64,000 bases of DNA from Pseudorasbora parva. Its lineage: Eukaryota; Chordata; Actinopteri; Cypriniformes; Gobionidae. Positions 44,510 to 55,276 of the stretch are shown here, piece by piece. The stretch's first letter is position 1, and every line of letters begins with the position of its first letter. The notes below the pieces were generated by a model, which saw only the letters and a list, made by a program, of their open reading frames with translations, searched no databases and was not told the DNA's origin. The stretch is taken from NCBI RefSeq assembly GCF_024679245.1, contig NC_090176.1, positions 48,136,615-48,200,614 of the forward strand. The letters are read 5' to 3'. A program made the position numbers and the translations under genes.

Positions 44510-46154
44510 CACTATATTGCCAAACGTTTTGGGTCGCCTGCCTTTACATGCACATGAACTTTAATGACATCCCATTATTAATCTGTAGAGTTTAATATGG
44601 AGTTGATCCTCCCTTTTGCAGCTAAAACAGCTTCATCTCTTCTGGGAAGGCTTTCCACAAGGTTTAGGAGTGTGTTTATGGGAATTTTTGACCGTTCTTC
44701 TAGAAGCGCATTTGTGAGGTCAGGCACTGATGTTGGACGAGAAGGCCCGGCTCTCAGTCTCCGCTCTAATTCATCCCAAAGCTGTTCTATAGAGCTCCGG
44801 AGGTTGACGTCACGCAGCCTAAATGCCGCCATTTTGGCAGACAATCGGAGCGGCTGTAGCATTGGTATCTATAAAATAATTTAAAACCAGACTGTTCAAA
44901 CCAAGCGGCAACCTCCCGCGATCTCTCTTGAAGCCAATACGGAAGTAACAGCCTGGTACAAAACGGTTTAAACCCTACTATTTCAACATGATGGACAGCT
45001 GATGTGCGCCAGGATGTCAGAACAGACAGGGGAAAGCAAATGAGAAAAACTACTTTTGCCTCACATACCTACCTAATGATAAAAATAAGTTCCTATTAAA
45101 CACGATAGACTTAATTGTGAAAAACATAAGTGCTTTTTATATATAAATAACATCCAGAAAGGCTATTTGAAACTAAATTAAAGATCAATAAATAAATACT
45201 AAAACAAAAATATTTTATTTGGGATTCACAACACTGACCTATGGAACAGATGCACACAGTGGCGCGCTGTTTTGGACGGGTTCGTGTTAACTGCTAACAT
45301 ATAATGTTAATCTATTCACATGTTTTCTCTCTTAAAATGTAAGTGGTGAACATTTAAAAACTTTAATCAAATAAATAAACAAAACGAAAGTTACGCGGGC
45401 AGCCCCTCACAGACGACCACACGCACATTATAAATAAAACATAAACAAAACATACAATAACGTCCAGGCCTGTGTCCTCTCTCGTCCTTTACTGGTGTTG
45501 CTCGTCCTTATATGCCTACGAGGCGCTCCCTCATGATAAGACACTCAATCTCAATCTCGCTCGCTGCATCCACGTCTCTCGCTCAACTCCACTACATCGC
45601 CACACCGTTTCTTTATCAATACACGTGAAAAGCACCCCAGATGATTAATAGAGATGTTATGTTTGATCTATTAAGTTTTGCTATGTACAAGTCTATGTCT
45701 TTCGAACTAAAGTGTGCAGTGAACTCCGTTGCCTTGAAACTCATGCTGGCACCGGCTGTTCATGCCTGCCAAAATGGCGTCGTAAACAGAATGGGCCACG
45801 TGACCTCCGGAGCTCTATTGGGTTGAGCTCAGGACTCTGTGCAGGGCAGTCAAGTTTCTCCACACCAAACTCGCTCATCCATGTCTTTATGGAGCGACGC
45901 TTTGTGCTCTTGTGCGCAGTCATGTTGGAACAGGAACCCAAACTGTTCCCACAAAAGCTGGGAGGATGAAATTGTCCAAAATGTATTGGTGTGCTGAAGC
46001 TTTAAGAGTTCCTTTCACTGGAAATAAGAGGCCAAGCCCAACTCCTGAAATATTTCACAAATGGACTTATTGCACAGGTGGCAACCTATCACGGTACCTT
46101 GATTGAATTCACTGAGATCCTGAGAGCAACCCATTCTTTCACAAATGTTTGTAG
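44510..46154 (-). pseudogene. Second Tc1-like relic, transposase broken and interrupted
   Basis: CACTATATTGCCAAACGTTT after TA at 44508 is a Tc1-like terminal end. Minus-strand coding remnants are: C-terminus LLNLVESLPRRDEAVLAAKG with SSIEQLWDELERRLR at 44580-44790; the DDE-domain piece FGVEKLDCPAQSPELNPIE at about 45815-45880; and an upstream piece near 46015-46150. The PELNPIE and EQLWDELERR halves of one motif are separated by about 1 kb, the insert at 44790-45814. Much of the central catalytic region and the distal terminal repeat are missing. Non-functional. Confidence 0.85.
44790..45814. mobile_element. Element nested in the Tc1 relic
   Basis: The ends are inverted: AGAGCTCCGGAGGTTGACGT at the left and CACGTGACCTCCGGAGCTCT at the right, flanked by TAT on both sides (possible 3-bp target duplication). 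Subterminal GCCATTTTGGCAGAC and CTGCCAAAATGGCG also pair. Inside, 44905-44950 is a fragment of repeat H (GGCAACCTCCCGCGATCTCT). The TAT flank suggests a PIF/Harbinger-like origin, but no coding evidence supports that. Confidence 0.75.
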
Positions 46155-46252
46155 AAGCAGGAAAAATGGGCAAGCGTAAGGATTTGAGTGAGTTTGACAA
46201 GGGCCAAATTGTGATGGCTAGTCGACTGGGTCAGAGCATCTCCAAAACTGCA
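46155..46252 (+). pseudogene. Fragment of a different Tc1-like transposase N-terminus
   Basis: On the plus strand from the ATG at about 46167: [20 protein letters not shown] then LGQSISKTA, a Tc1-type helix-turn-helix start. Its orientation is opposite to the adjoining Tc1 relic, so two Tc1-like elements are fused here. It ends at an A-rich stretch. Confidence 0.8.
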
Positions 46253-46289
46253 AAAATAAAAATAAAAATTAATTAAATAATAATTAGTC

Positions 46290-46400
46290 ACTAAGGCTCA
46301 TCAAAGCTGCATTTATTTGATTGTGACATTGTGAAATATTAATATAATTAATTAACAATATAATTGTTTACTATTTGAAGACTTTTACGAATTGTTGCAA
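46290..46400 (+). mobile_element. Repeat F fragment
   Basis: CACTAAGGCTCATCAAAGCT, GCATTTATTTGATTGTGACA, TTGTGAAATATTAATATAAT are the 5' part of repeat F. The rest is absent. Confidence 0.65.
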
Positions 46401-46529
46401 AACAGACTTTTCTTTGAATTACAATTTAGGGAATTTGAAATATCTAATTTAAATAATCAATAGAATTTATATGTTTAATTCAAGCTCACTGAGCTTATTC
46501 TTCTATTCTGAATCTGGCCTGGTATGTAT

Positions 46530-46531
<2 letters not shown>

Positions 46532-46617
<86 letters not shown>
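46532..46617. repeat. (GT)n microsatellite
   Basis: About 43 GT units. Confidence 0.97.
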
Positions 46618-46619
<2 letters not shown>

Positions 46620-46863
46620 GAAGAGCCCAGCGTGTGTTTGTGAAGCAGATGGAAAGGCAGGTGTCACGTGAATTGTGTATGTGTCAGGCTGAGGAAAAAG
46701 ACAGGAATGAAATAAAGAGGAAAGGAGAGAGAAAGGGAGAAGAATAGATAGACTGATGGAGCCCCAGGAGTGCGCTGTGGTCCGACTCTCACCCTGCTCG
46801 CGGGCACGCTGTTCTCACCAGACATTATTTACCAGCGGCCCCTACAGCAGACAACCAACGAGG

Positions 46864-46864
<1 letters not shown>

Positions 46865-46947
<83 letters not shown>
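46865..46947. repeat. (GA)n microsatellite
   Basis: About 41 GA units. Purine-only on the plus strand, so triplex formation is possible. Confidence 0.97.
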
Positions 46948-46949
<2 letters not shown>

Positions 46950-47039
46950 CATGTTTACTCACAGCTTTGAAAGATGGACTCCATCAGAAAAGTGCCACGT
47001 CCAAATTGGCTTAAAGCTTCTATCACTGTAAACTCAATC

Positions 47040-47285
47040 TGATGAGAAAAGACAAGAAAGGAAATGACGTAAGAGGAGAAGGGAAGAGAAGGAAATGAGA
47101 AGAGAAGAGAGTGGAGGATGAGAATTATCTTATGAGAGGGAACGAGAGGAAAAATTAGGAAAAACATAGGAAAGTTGCGTAAATTTGGGGAGATCTGAGA
47201 AAAATGAGAAGAGAAATGCAAGTAGAGGAGCAAAGAGGGATTATGAGTGGGAAAATTTTTTGAAATGTTTAGAGGAGAAAGGATG
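47040..47285. repeat. Degenerate purine-rich tract
   Basis: Imperfect GAGAAGAGAAGGAAATGAGA-type repeats, overwhelmingly A and G on the plus strand, continuing the bias of the (GA)n tract. A 124-codon pyrimidine-strand frame (SLSL/FPLF strings) is an artefact. Confidence 0.8.
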
Positions 47286-47479
47286 ATGCCAAAATTAAAT
47301 TTTAGATTTATATCAAAATTAAATATCAAAAATTATAGGCTACTATATTATTGATATTAGTTAATGCAATATGGTGTATTTGTACATTGTATGTCATTAC
47401 TGGTTTTGTAGGAGGCTTTGTATGTAAACACAATCATGCCAATCAGGTACTTGAAACTGAATTGAGAACAGAAGAGATA

Positions 47480-47807
47480 TAAAGAGATGAGACGAGGAGG
47501 ACAGTGTAGTTTCTGTCTGCTGTTAATCGTCTGGCGCTCCTCGTCTCGCGTCGGTCTCAGTTCTGAGACGCAGACAGACGGACGGAGGATGTTGAGAGGT
47601 AAAAGAGGAGAGAAAGAGAGAGAGCGAGCTAATGACCAGCTCTTATGCATCAGTGCTCGTACTAATGAGCTTCCAGGGAGAGAGAAAGAGCACGAGCCTG
47701 AGGATGTGAAGGTCCGGCCGTCTCTCCCCCACCGAGCTCTCTGCCTCCTCACTCTCAGGGAACCCCGAGTCCAGCCGCTAATGAGAGAGAGACAGAGACG
47801 GAGAGAA

Positions 47808-47846
<39 letters not shown>

Positions 47847-47873
47847 GAGAGGCTTCAGTCCACCTGCCAGCCC

Positions 47874-47915
<42 letters not shown>

Positions 47916-47930
47916 GATGGTGGGGGGGGG
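47480..47930. other. GA/CT low-complexity block with hairpin potential
   Basis: (GA)n at 47812-47843 and (TC)n at 47874-47911 are complementary and separated by about 30 bases, so they could fold into a long stem. 47490-47770 is purine-rich with CpG-containing unique segments (CTCGTCTCGCGTCGGTCTCA). A 196-codon plus-strand frame (RERERE and SLSLSL strings) spans all of this and is a composition artefact. Confidence 0.8.
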
Positions 47931-48272
47931 GTCGGCTGCATTCCTCCACTCTTAATAATTTACATGGAATCGATTTCCTCCAGCACTTCCCTCACTCGTA
48001 CTTTCATTTTAAATGGAATAATGCACATTCAACTAGGAAAAATAAGGATTAAGATCCGACAAAAGAGATTTGCTTGATCTTCACGCTCACATCCAAACTA
48101 CGTCCAATGCACAGCAACTAAATTCAAAATTCAAAAAATCTAAATTCACAGTTTTGTATTTCAATAAATTACAAAATGTAATTCATTCCTGTGATTAGAG
48201 ATTACATTTCTCACCCGATACAGATAGATATTCAGAATGATATCGGACGATGCCGATAGTTTGATTTTTCAT

Positions 48273-48554
48273 TTACACTTTACAATGGTCATTAGTTAAC
48301 ATTAGTTAACATTAACTAATAATGAACTGCACTTATAAAGCATTTATTTATCTTTGTTAATGTTAATTTAAAAATGTACTAATGCATTATTCAAATCTTG
48401 TTAATTATTGTATTAATTATAACGTTAATGCGCTGTCAACTAACATGAACAAATCATGAACAGCTGGATTTTAATTTACTAACTGCTAATGATTAGTTCA
48501 TGTTAGTTAATATTAACTAATGTTAACTAATAACCATTACTCTAAAGTGTTACC
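48273..48554. mobile_element. MITE rich in TTAGTTAACATTA motifs
   Basis: TTACACTTTACAATGGTCAT at the left pairs with ACCATTACTCTAAAGTGTTA at the right. The pairing continues through ATTAGTTAACATTAGTTAAC and its complement. The internal region repeats GTTAATGTTAATTT-type words. No coding. Confidence 0.88.
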
Positions 48555-48731
48555 AATTTTTCTTGTGGGAAAAAAACACAAATAATGTTGTAAACTTTAC
48601 AGAGAACACTCATTTGCCACACAATAATATTGGTTGCAATTTACAACAAAAATATTATATTAAAATGCTATTTATTCTTAGATATAATAGGCACATTAGA
48701 GAAATCTTTGTATACAAATCAATTGCACATT

Positions 48732-49050
48732 TGTGACAAGCACAAAACTAGTCAAAAATCATTAGGATATTAACTTAAGATCACGTTCTGTGAAGATATT
48801 TAGTAAATTTCCTACCGTAAATATTTCACAAATGTATTATTAGTAATATGCATTGCTAAGGACTTCATTGGGACAACTTTAAAGGCATTTTTTTTTCAAT
48901 ATTTACATTGTTTGCACCCTCAGATCCCAGATTTTCAAAAAAGTTGCCAAATATTGTCTTATCCTAAAAAAAAATCATACATGATGATGATGTATAAATC
49001 TCCATTTTAAAAAAATACCCTTATGAGTGGTTTTGTGGTCCAGGGTCACA
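48732..49050. mobile_element. Short copy of the element at 6754-7669
   Basis: TGTGACAAGCACAAAACTAG at the left and TTTTGTGGTCCAGGGTCACA at the right. Shared blocks are GATCACGTTCTGTGAAGATA, GCATTGCTAAGGACTTCATT and GACAACTTTAAAGG. It lacks the insertion seen in the first copy and the left end is decayed. Confidence 0.8.
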
Positions 49051-49633
49051 TATAAGGTATTTTTCCTCAGCACTTTATTAAATGTAGCTATTGAAGCATA
49101 CGGTATAATTAACAGTAAATTCTTTATTACTCACAAACTGTGAACACCGCATGACTTTCCTGAGTTGACTTTAGGCTAAATACAATGTTATGTAACCTAT
49201 TATTTACAAGCTGTTTTATTGACGTCTTCGAGGTTGAAACCCTTGTCAGTGATTATTCATTATTATTCAGATTTCTGTATGTTGAAGTGTATCTTTCAAC
49301 ATACCTTTTAATATTCATGCATGCTTTGAGATATAACTTGTATAAAAGTAGAAGAGATGACTTGCGCTCGCGCCGATGCACTACAGCGATCGGTCATGTC
49401 ACATTTAGGAGCGTCAAAATGGCATTCAGTGGAATCTCGTGATAAAATGGACAGAATTTGAAAGATGACGCTTTGTTTCCTTTTAGAAGTAACAAAGCAC
49501 AATGCTATTTGCGATTATTGGATGAGAGTCACGCTACAAATAGTGTTTAGTGTAGGGAAAAAATGCAGACCTGGCAACCCTGGCTTGAACTACGGATAAT
49601 TCATAGGGTCAAATAAAGCCTGCTTGTTTGCAA
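49051..49633. other. No gene seen
   Basis: 49330-49600 has a repeat-like feel (CGCGCCGATGCACTACAGCG, GACCTGGCAACCCTGGC) but no paired ends. An 85-codon plus frame at 49185-49442 has no known domain. Confidence 0.4.
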
Positions 49634-50165
49634 GCGGCAACCTCCCGCGATCTCTCTTGAAGCCAATACGGAAGTAATGTAAACTGCAATTCCTCGACTG
49701 GCCGCTAGAGACAGGCTCCAGTAGGGAGCAGAATCTCATAGAGCCCCATGTTAAAATGCCCAACTTTAGAGCAGAAAAAAACATGTTTACAGCCTGGGAC
49801 AAATTGTGGTTTTGGCCTATAAGGCTAATTTTGACTTTCATGACAACTGTGAGGGGGGTGAATTTTTTTCTAACTCATTCGTTTCTGTTATTTAAAGCCT
49901 TAAAGTTTTGCATAATTAAGGGCGTGGTTACTTTGAGTGACAGGTGGATAGCCATTTACCTGCCGTCTATAGTCATTGCATCACCTCAGCTCCGCCCACG
50001 TCCCGCCTTTTGCCCATTTTCTGTTATCCGGGAGTGACACGCGATGACTCGCTCACAAGATGGCGACGCCCAGCTGGTCTCTACTTTAAGCTTCAGAATG
50101 GCTTATCGCAATCCTATGGGTGACGTCACGGACACTACGCCCATATTTTTTTTCACAGTCTTTGG
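49634..50165 (+). mobile_element. Dispersed repeat 'H', plus copy
   Basis: Label H is mine. It starts CGGCAACCTCCCGCGATCTC and contains GTCGAGGAATTGCAG-type sequence on the complement, GCTCCAGTAGGGAGCAGAAT, AGCCTGGGACAAATTGTGG, GGGCGTGGTTACTTTGAGTG, TCCGCCCACGTCCCGCC and TATCCGGGAGTGACACGCGA. The copy at 60827-61250 is inverted relative to it. A ~50-codon frame (FSALKL.ILTWGSMRFCSLL) stays open in both copies, but no domain is recognised. Confidence 0.75.
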
Positions 50166-50364
50166 TTTTTTGTAGCTATTTTTTAATACGACATGAGACA
50201 TTTTCTTCACACACACAGAATATGAGGTGCAGTCGAACACAATTTTCTGCACCCTTTTGATTGACAGGATACCATCGGCTGTTTTTAAACAATCAGATGG
50301 TGAAAATAATAGCTTTTATGAGCCGATACCGATTATTGGCAGATGCATCGGTGAATCTCTACCT

Positions 50365-51515
50365 GTGATCAAAGCTGAAATTTCAGCATCATTACTCCAG
50401 TCTTCAGTGTCATATGATCCTTCAGAAATCATTCTGTGCTGATTCGCTACTCAAGAAACATTTCTGATTATTATTATTATTGTTAAAACCAGGGTTGCCA
50501 AATTTTTACAATAAAACGCGCCAACTTAGCCTGACGTGGTCATACTCAATTCTAGTCAGAATATGAGTCTGAAACTGCTCCATTGGGCTGTGATTATGAG
50601 GCGTGTTTCAACCCAACCAGGAAAGACCTCAATTGGACAGACCGACAACCAATCAGAGCAACGAAGCGACGTCAACAGAGCTCAACTGCACTGTGTTGCC
50701 AAGTCCGCATTTTTTTCCCCGCGGGTTGTTTTCTATGTCCGCGGTTTGAAGCGACTATTATGTGATATATAGACCAATGAGTGTGAATTTTAGCAGGCAA
50801 TCTTGTCAAAATAACACACATTTTACCCTAGTAGTTGGCGGGTTTTGTAAAAACTTGGCAACCCTGTCTGCACGCGTGCTGGAATAAACGATCTTTGCCA
50901 GTGTTGTAAAAAAATAAAAGATTTTATTGATACACAGAGTACTTACCCAACATGATCATCATTTCTGAGAGAAATTGTGAAGGTGAATGCATATACAAAC
51001 AAGCTCTCCGTTTAGGATTCGAGTAAATATAACCCAAGCCCCTTTGATTGTTGATCATCTGTCCGTCCTCGTCTAAAGCCTGCCCTGATGATTTCATTGG
51101 TCCGAACAGTTTCTGTTCGGAGATGATTACTCCTCTATGGAGCAAGGCCAGACCGAACTGCCCGACCTAAAAGTTTTGTGAGCGGGGCTGAGTTCGGCTG
51201 GCATCCAGGCTAGCGCCAACTACTAGCCCTTCTCAGGAGGTTCTACAGAAAAAATGGCGTTTGGGGGGTAAAATGTGTGTTATTTCAGCAAAGTTGAAGC
51301 TAAAATTTGCATTCATGGGTCTATATATCACATAATAGTCGCTTCAACAAGCGCACATGGAAAACAACCCGCGGGAAAAAAAACGCGGACTTGGCAACAC
51401 AGGTTGAAAGCCTGATGCATCTTTCAGGATTACATGAACAATAGGAAGTTCAAAAGAACAGCATTTATTTGCAATAGTAATCTTGTGTAACATCATAAAT
51501 ACTGTATAAATGCAT
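50365..51515 (+). mobile_element. Second repeat F copy split by a nested element
   Basis: The left part, 50369-50480, has GATCAAAGCTGAAATTTCAG, GTCATATGATCCTTCAGAAA, TCGCTACTCAAGAAACATTT. The right part, about 51402-51515, resumes with TTTCAGGATTACATGAACAA, GTTCAAAAGAACAGCATTTA, TCTTGTGTAACATCATAAAT. The roughly 920-bp interruption is a foldback element. Confidence 0.8.
50485..51402. mobile_element. Foldback element with ~180-bp inverted arms
   Basis: GTGTTGCCAAGTCCGCATTT, CCCCGCGGGTTGTTTTC and GCGACTATTATGTGATATAT at 50692-50774 pair with ATATATCACATAATAGTCGC, GAAAACAACCCGCGGG and GCGGACTTGGCAACAC at 51322-51402. GTCAAAATAACACACATTTT pairs with TAAAATGTGTGTTATTTCAG. The middle carries other repeat-like sequence (CAATCAGAGCAACGAAG) related to 8760-9110. 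No coding. Confidence 0.8.
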
Positions 51516-52337
51516 CCAATTGCGATACATGCATATTAACTATATACATTTCTAAGACTTTTCCAGGCCTGACACTTCTCCATGAGCATGAGAACTCTGC
51601 TCCATACACCCGTCCGGCTCTTGCTGCCGGCTCCTATGTTTACCCATTTACAACACAAATTATGCATCCACAGCTAGATTAAGAGCACACACACATGGGC
51701 TGGAGACATTTGACGCTGCCGCCTGTGTTTTGCAGGGAGGTGAACTTTATCTTCACCTGAATTGTTATGTAAAACACACTCTACCTGTCTGATCTCTCAT
51801 TGACATGCCAAGATTCCGATATATTAATATTTCAGTGGAAATTCTTTTTTTCCTCCCTGCTGTTTTTCAGATAAAACAGTAAAATATACAGGAGTGGCCT
51901 GACCAAAGGAAGCCTATCAAAGGTACGAAAATAACAGGAAGAAAGGAAATGAATAATGTATCCAGCGTCCAGTTTAACCCCTCATCAGATACCGGCCGCA
52001 GGAAATTAGTATTCGTCCACAGTCAATGTTTCTGATCTGTAAACTCCACATTTTAAATATTCATAAACTCGCACCATAGTCTTTACCTGAGACTGATTTA
52101 TTATTTAAATGATATGAATGTTACATACCTTGGCATTTTCTCTCCCTCGCCCACCTCTTCTCCATCATGGCTAGGAAAAATCTGGATTTAAAATTTTTAT
52201 AAAATATTACCATAACCGTGCAGATTTCCTTGTGGTGTCATCTGTGTTTGTTCAACTGTTGAGGAAAGAAATTCAAAACACTTTATTAGTATATGGGACT
52301 GTGAAGGAGCAGACACCAAAGGGACACAATATAACGG
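51516..52337. other. No gene seen; low-repeat
   Basis: 51560-52140 is unique-looking (CACCCGTCCGGCTCTTGCTG, CAGATACCGGCCGCAGGAAA, TTTTAAATATTCATAAACTC) without transposon ends. A weak candidate for conserved non-coding DNA. Confidence 0.35.
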
Positions 52338-52407
52338 CTCCATAACTGTGGTTTTGTTTACCAATCACTGCCCCCTTGTGGCACTAACAAACACCACAGT
52401 TATGGAG
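52338..52407. repeat. 70-bp inverted repeat
   Basis: CTCCATAACTGTGGTTTTGT at the left pairs with ACAAACACCACAGTTATGGA at the right, spanning a short CACTGCCCCCTTGTGG loop. Probably a residual MITE. Confidence 0.75.
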
Positions 52408-53261
52408 AACAGCCAGGCCTCTGTGAAATGCATAGTTCAGATAGCAAAACAAGCAGGCTTATCAATGTATAAAATAAAGGAGAAAACAATACTACTGTTT
52501 TACTGTATTTTTGGTGAGCATAAGATTATATTATGATAGTGTACAATGCACATAGAAATGAATAGATTAAATACTATAAAATAATTGTCTATTGCTAGTT
52601 CATGATCCCTAATGCATTAACTAATGTAAACCAACTGAAGCGTTACCTCACTCTTAGAAGAAAATGTTCTATATAAACCTTGGTCAGGCATTTCATCAAG
52701 GGATGATTTTATGGATTAAGGTTTAATGAATTAATTGCTTTAATTCATTTTTTATTTTGATTACATTTTATGAATTAAACAGCATGTAAACATACTTAAA
52801 TCATTAGAAAATGTTGAAACAACATGTTTAACATAAAAGTATTATGCAATTATTTAAGCCTTATATAGAAAATGTTTGGCCTAAATGGTTCTTTAAAATT
52901 GAGACAAGAATCCTGTTCTATATAGAAGCCCAATTTCTGGCAAAATGTTTTGGCAAAATGTTTTTCATCAAATAATTCCACTTTGTGTCATTTAATTTAA
53001 ATTAGTTACCATTTACAATATAGCAAAAAACTAATAAAAAAAACAAGCCTACTGAAGATAATTAAACAGAATAAACTAATTACAAGCAATAGGACAACAA
53101 ACTACAATAGAACAAAGAAATAGACTTACCTGAAAAACCTCAAGTACTAGAAACAAGAAATACTACATAAATTATATTGTGTAAAGTAATCAAACGTATG
53201 TAAAATAAAACTGCATAGTCTTCACTATGCAAATTAAATATATATAATTTTCTTATTAGGC
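52408..53261. other. AT-rich, no gene
   Basis: AT-rich unique-looking DNA. GTTAATGCATTAACTAATG-like words occur, but no complete repeat or coding frame was recognised. Confidence 0.5.
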
Positions 53262-53540
53262 AAGGCAAGTTTATTTGTATAGCACATTTCATACCAATGG
53301 CAGTTCAAAGTGCTTTACATAGAAATTAATTAAAATAGTGGTAGCATATGCATGAGAAAAAAGAATACCATGTGGATGAATAAAAAATGAAAAACAAGCA
53401 TAGTTAAAACAGTTGTAAAGATAATAATAATTAAAAAATAATAAAATAAAATGGTCAGATCTACAATAGTGGTCTGATATAAAAATAAAACATTAAAAAA
53501 TACAAAAGTGATTCAGTCAAAAGCAGTTAAGATACTCCTT
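53262..53540 (-). mobile_element. LINE 3' tail, minus strand
   Basis: AGGCAAGTTTATTTGTATAG and CACATTTCATACCAATGG ... CAAAGTGCTTTACATAGAAA are the complement of an L2-type 3' end (AAGCACTTTG ... GTGCTATACAAATAAACTTG). The rest is A-rich decayed sequence. Confidence 0.65.
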
Positions 53541-53554
53541 CGCTGTTTGAGTAA

Positions 53555-54839
53555 TATAAAAGGGGTGGCAAAACACATTCTTTCGAAGGCTTCTTTCGAA
53601 AACCAAACAAACAAAAACATTATTTTTCATATATTTTACCTTTATTCTACACTGCTGTCCCTCCTTGTAAAAACAGTCTGATGGTTTCTGGGCTCTATGA
53701 AGCCGGTCCCTCAAAAATACACAACAAGCTCAGATTGGTTAGCTGGCCCAGTCTGTTGTGATTCGCTAACCACCTAGTGCACGTTTCTCAGAAAACCCCT
53801 TACCTTTACCGGAAGTCTGTTAAGACTGCGGATCTATAGTGATCGCTACTGAATGGCAATGTTATGTTTGTATTTTTAGAACAATTATAGCCAAATATCT
53901 GTCACAAGAACTATTAACCCAAAACTAAACACTAAACATTGGCCAAATCAAACACACAACCATGTTTAGCATGCCTGTAGATAAACAAGCATGTAGACAC
54001 AATGCATAAAACAATGCATAAAACAATGCATAAACAATGCATAAAAGCTACATAAAAGCAAAGACTAATTTACACTAATTCCAAGTTCGCTGTTGAGATT
54101 TTAAAGAGTTTGTAACCTTGATGATTGTCGGATAACGTTAAGTATGAATGAGCATTTAACAAAATGGTTTGCAGGGCCAAACAGCGTTGTCATTTGTTTA
54201 CTTTCTTGCTACAACGTACAATTAACAATACGAACTATTACAGGAAAACACATAGATGAAAAATAAGGTTATGGCCCGTAAACAGCTTCTGTTTTTAAAG
54301 CTGGAACTGCTCCATCTTTCAGGACAAGCCATTGTGCGAATTCTGCATTGAACTCGTAAAGATTGTGGAAGCTTTCCTCCATAAAATGTGCAGCACAGAG
54401 TGAGATTTGTGTAATAATTATACGGGACAGAGTTAAAAATTAATACATTTTTTTCTCCCCTGTCCCTAGGAAGGCTGAACAAAGTGGACCTGCAATCCGG
54501 ATGAAAATAACAGCGTTTCGTTGGCATTAAGGCAACAACACTCCAGCCTACTAACTATACCACAACAACTCTTCTCCACAGCAATAAAAAATGGCCTCGC
54601 TTTTTTGCCTCAGTTTATGTAAATATTGGAGTTAGTGATGTCAGCTACCCTGAAGGAATGTCTGTAGTTCCCTACCGGCCGTTTGCTGTAGTCCTTAGAA
54701 ATATTTTTTTTTTAGAGCAAATATCTCCCTTTGCTTTAAACTTTGAGCGTTGTAACTTTGTAGAATGTTGTTAATGCTAAAACAGCAACATTACACACTA
54801 GCTAAAGTTAAGTGAAATCATGATTTACCACCCCTTTAA
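53555..54839. mobile_element. TTAA-type element carrying a THAP-like remnant
   Basis: The left end, AAAGGGGTGGCAAAACACAT, follows TATAA (a likely mutated TTAA). The right end ATGATTTACCACCCCT is followed by TTAA at 54836. Terminal pairing is short (AGGGGTGG/CCACCCCT). The interior includes a four-unit tandem of ACAATGCATAAA at 53998-54046 and a minus-strand zinc-finger remnant at 54230-54527. It is about 1.28 kb and has no transposase. Confidence 0.7.
54230..54527 (-). pseudogene. THAP-like C2CH zinc-finger remnant
   Basis: THAP domains are DNA-binding zinc fingers of C2CH type found in P-element-like transposases and host THAP proteins. On the minus strand from the ATG at 54527 the frame reads MPTKRCYFHPDC then STLFSLPRDRG, giving the first two Cys and the F-x-x-P-x-D-type turn. 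It then has a PYNYYTNLTLC stretch. At about 54393-54398 one base is missing. In the neighbouring frame the text continues CAAHFMEESFHNLYEF, which supplies Cys-x2-His, and then LVLKDGAVPALKTE, which resembles the AVPxL box that closes THAP domains. Total length of about 85 residues suits the family. C-x5-C is wider than the usual C-x2-4-C. It lies wholly inside the TTAA-flanked element, so it is transposon cargo or relic, not a gene. Confidence 0.6.
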
Positions 54840-55276
54840 TAACAGACAGCTGCAGGTTTATTAGACGGCTGCCACTTTAAGAGTGAATGCACGGATCCAT
54901 TAAGCTGTTACACATGCGTTTTCCTTTTCAACTGTTTTCCTTTACTTATCCTGCCTTCACATGCTATTGGAATTATCGTAAATACTTGTTTCCTAGTTAA
55001 AAAAATTGGACATGAAGGCCCTCTCAAGTCAAAATTTGAATGGGATGAGCTCCTAATCAAGACTTCTGAGGTGGGAATTAAGGAATTATTAAATTCATGA
55101 TGCACGTCAAAAGCTTCTCAGGCAGTGCACGCATATACCGAAATTAGTTCTCTTTCGCCGCTTATTGCGCTTCAACAGTTTAAAAATCACTTCTTTTTAA
55201 ACCATGCATGCAAATGATTAGCTTTTGTGACTGCGCAGCAACATCACATGATTGTAACAGCGATAGAGATGATAAT
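54840..55276. other. No gene seen
   Basis: Unique-looking AT-rich sequence with no paired ends or coding frames that I can support. Confidence 0.5.

Noticed and set aside
47487..48077. 196-codon plus-strand open frame
   Set aside because: Dominated by RERERE and SLSLSL strings from GA and CT tracts; no domain and no coding-like composition.
54222..54527. Functional THAP gene
   Set aside because: A frameshift sits exactly at the Cys-x2-His motif and the segment is inside a transposon, so I call it a remnant.
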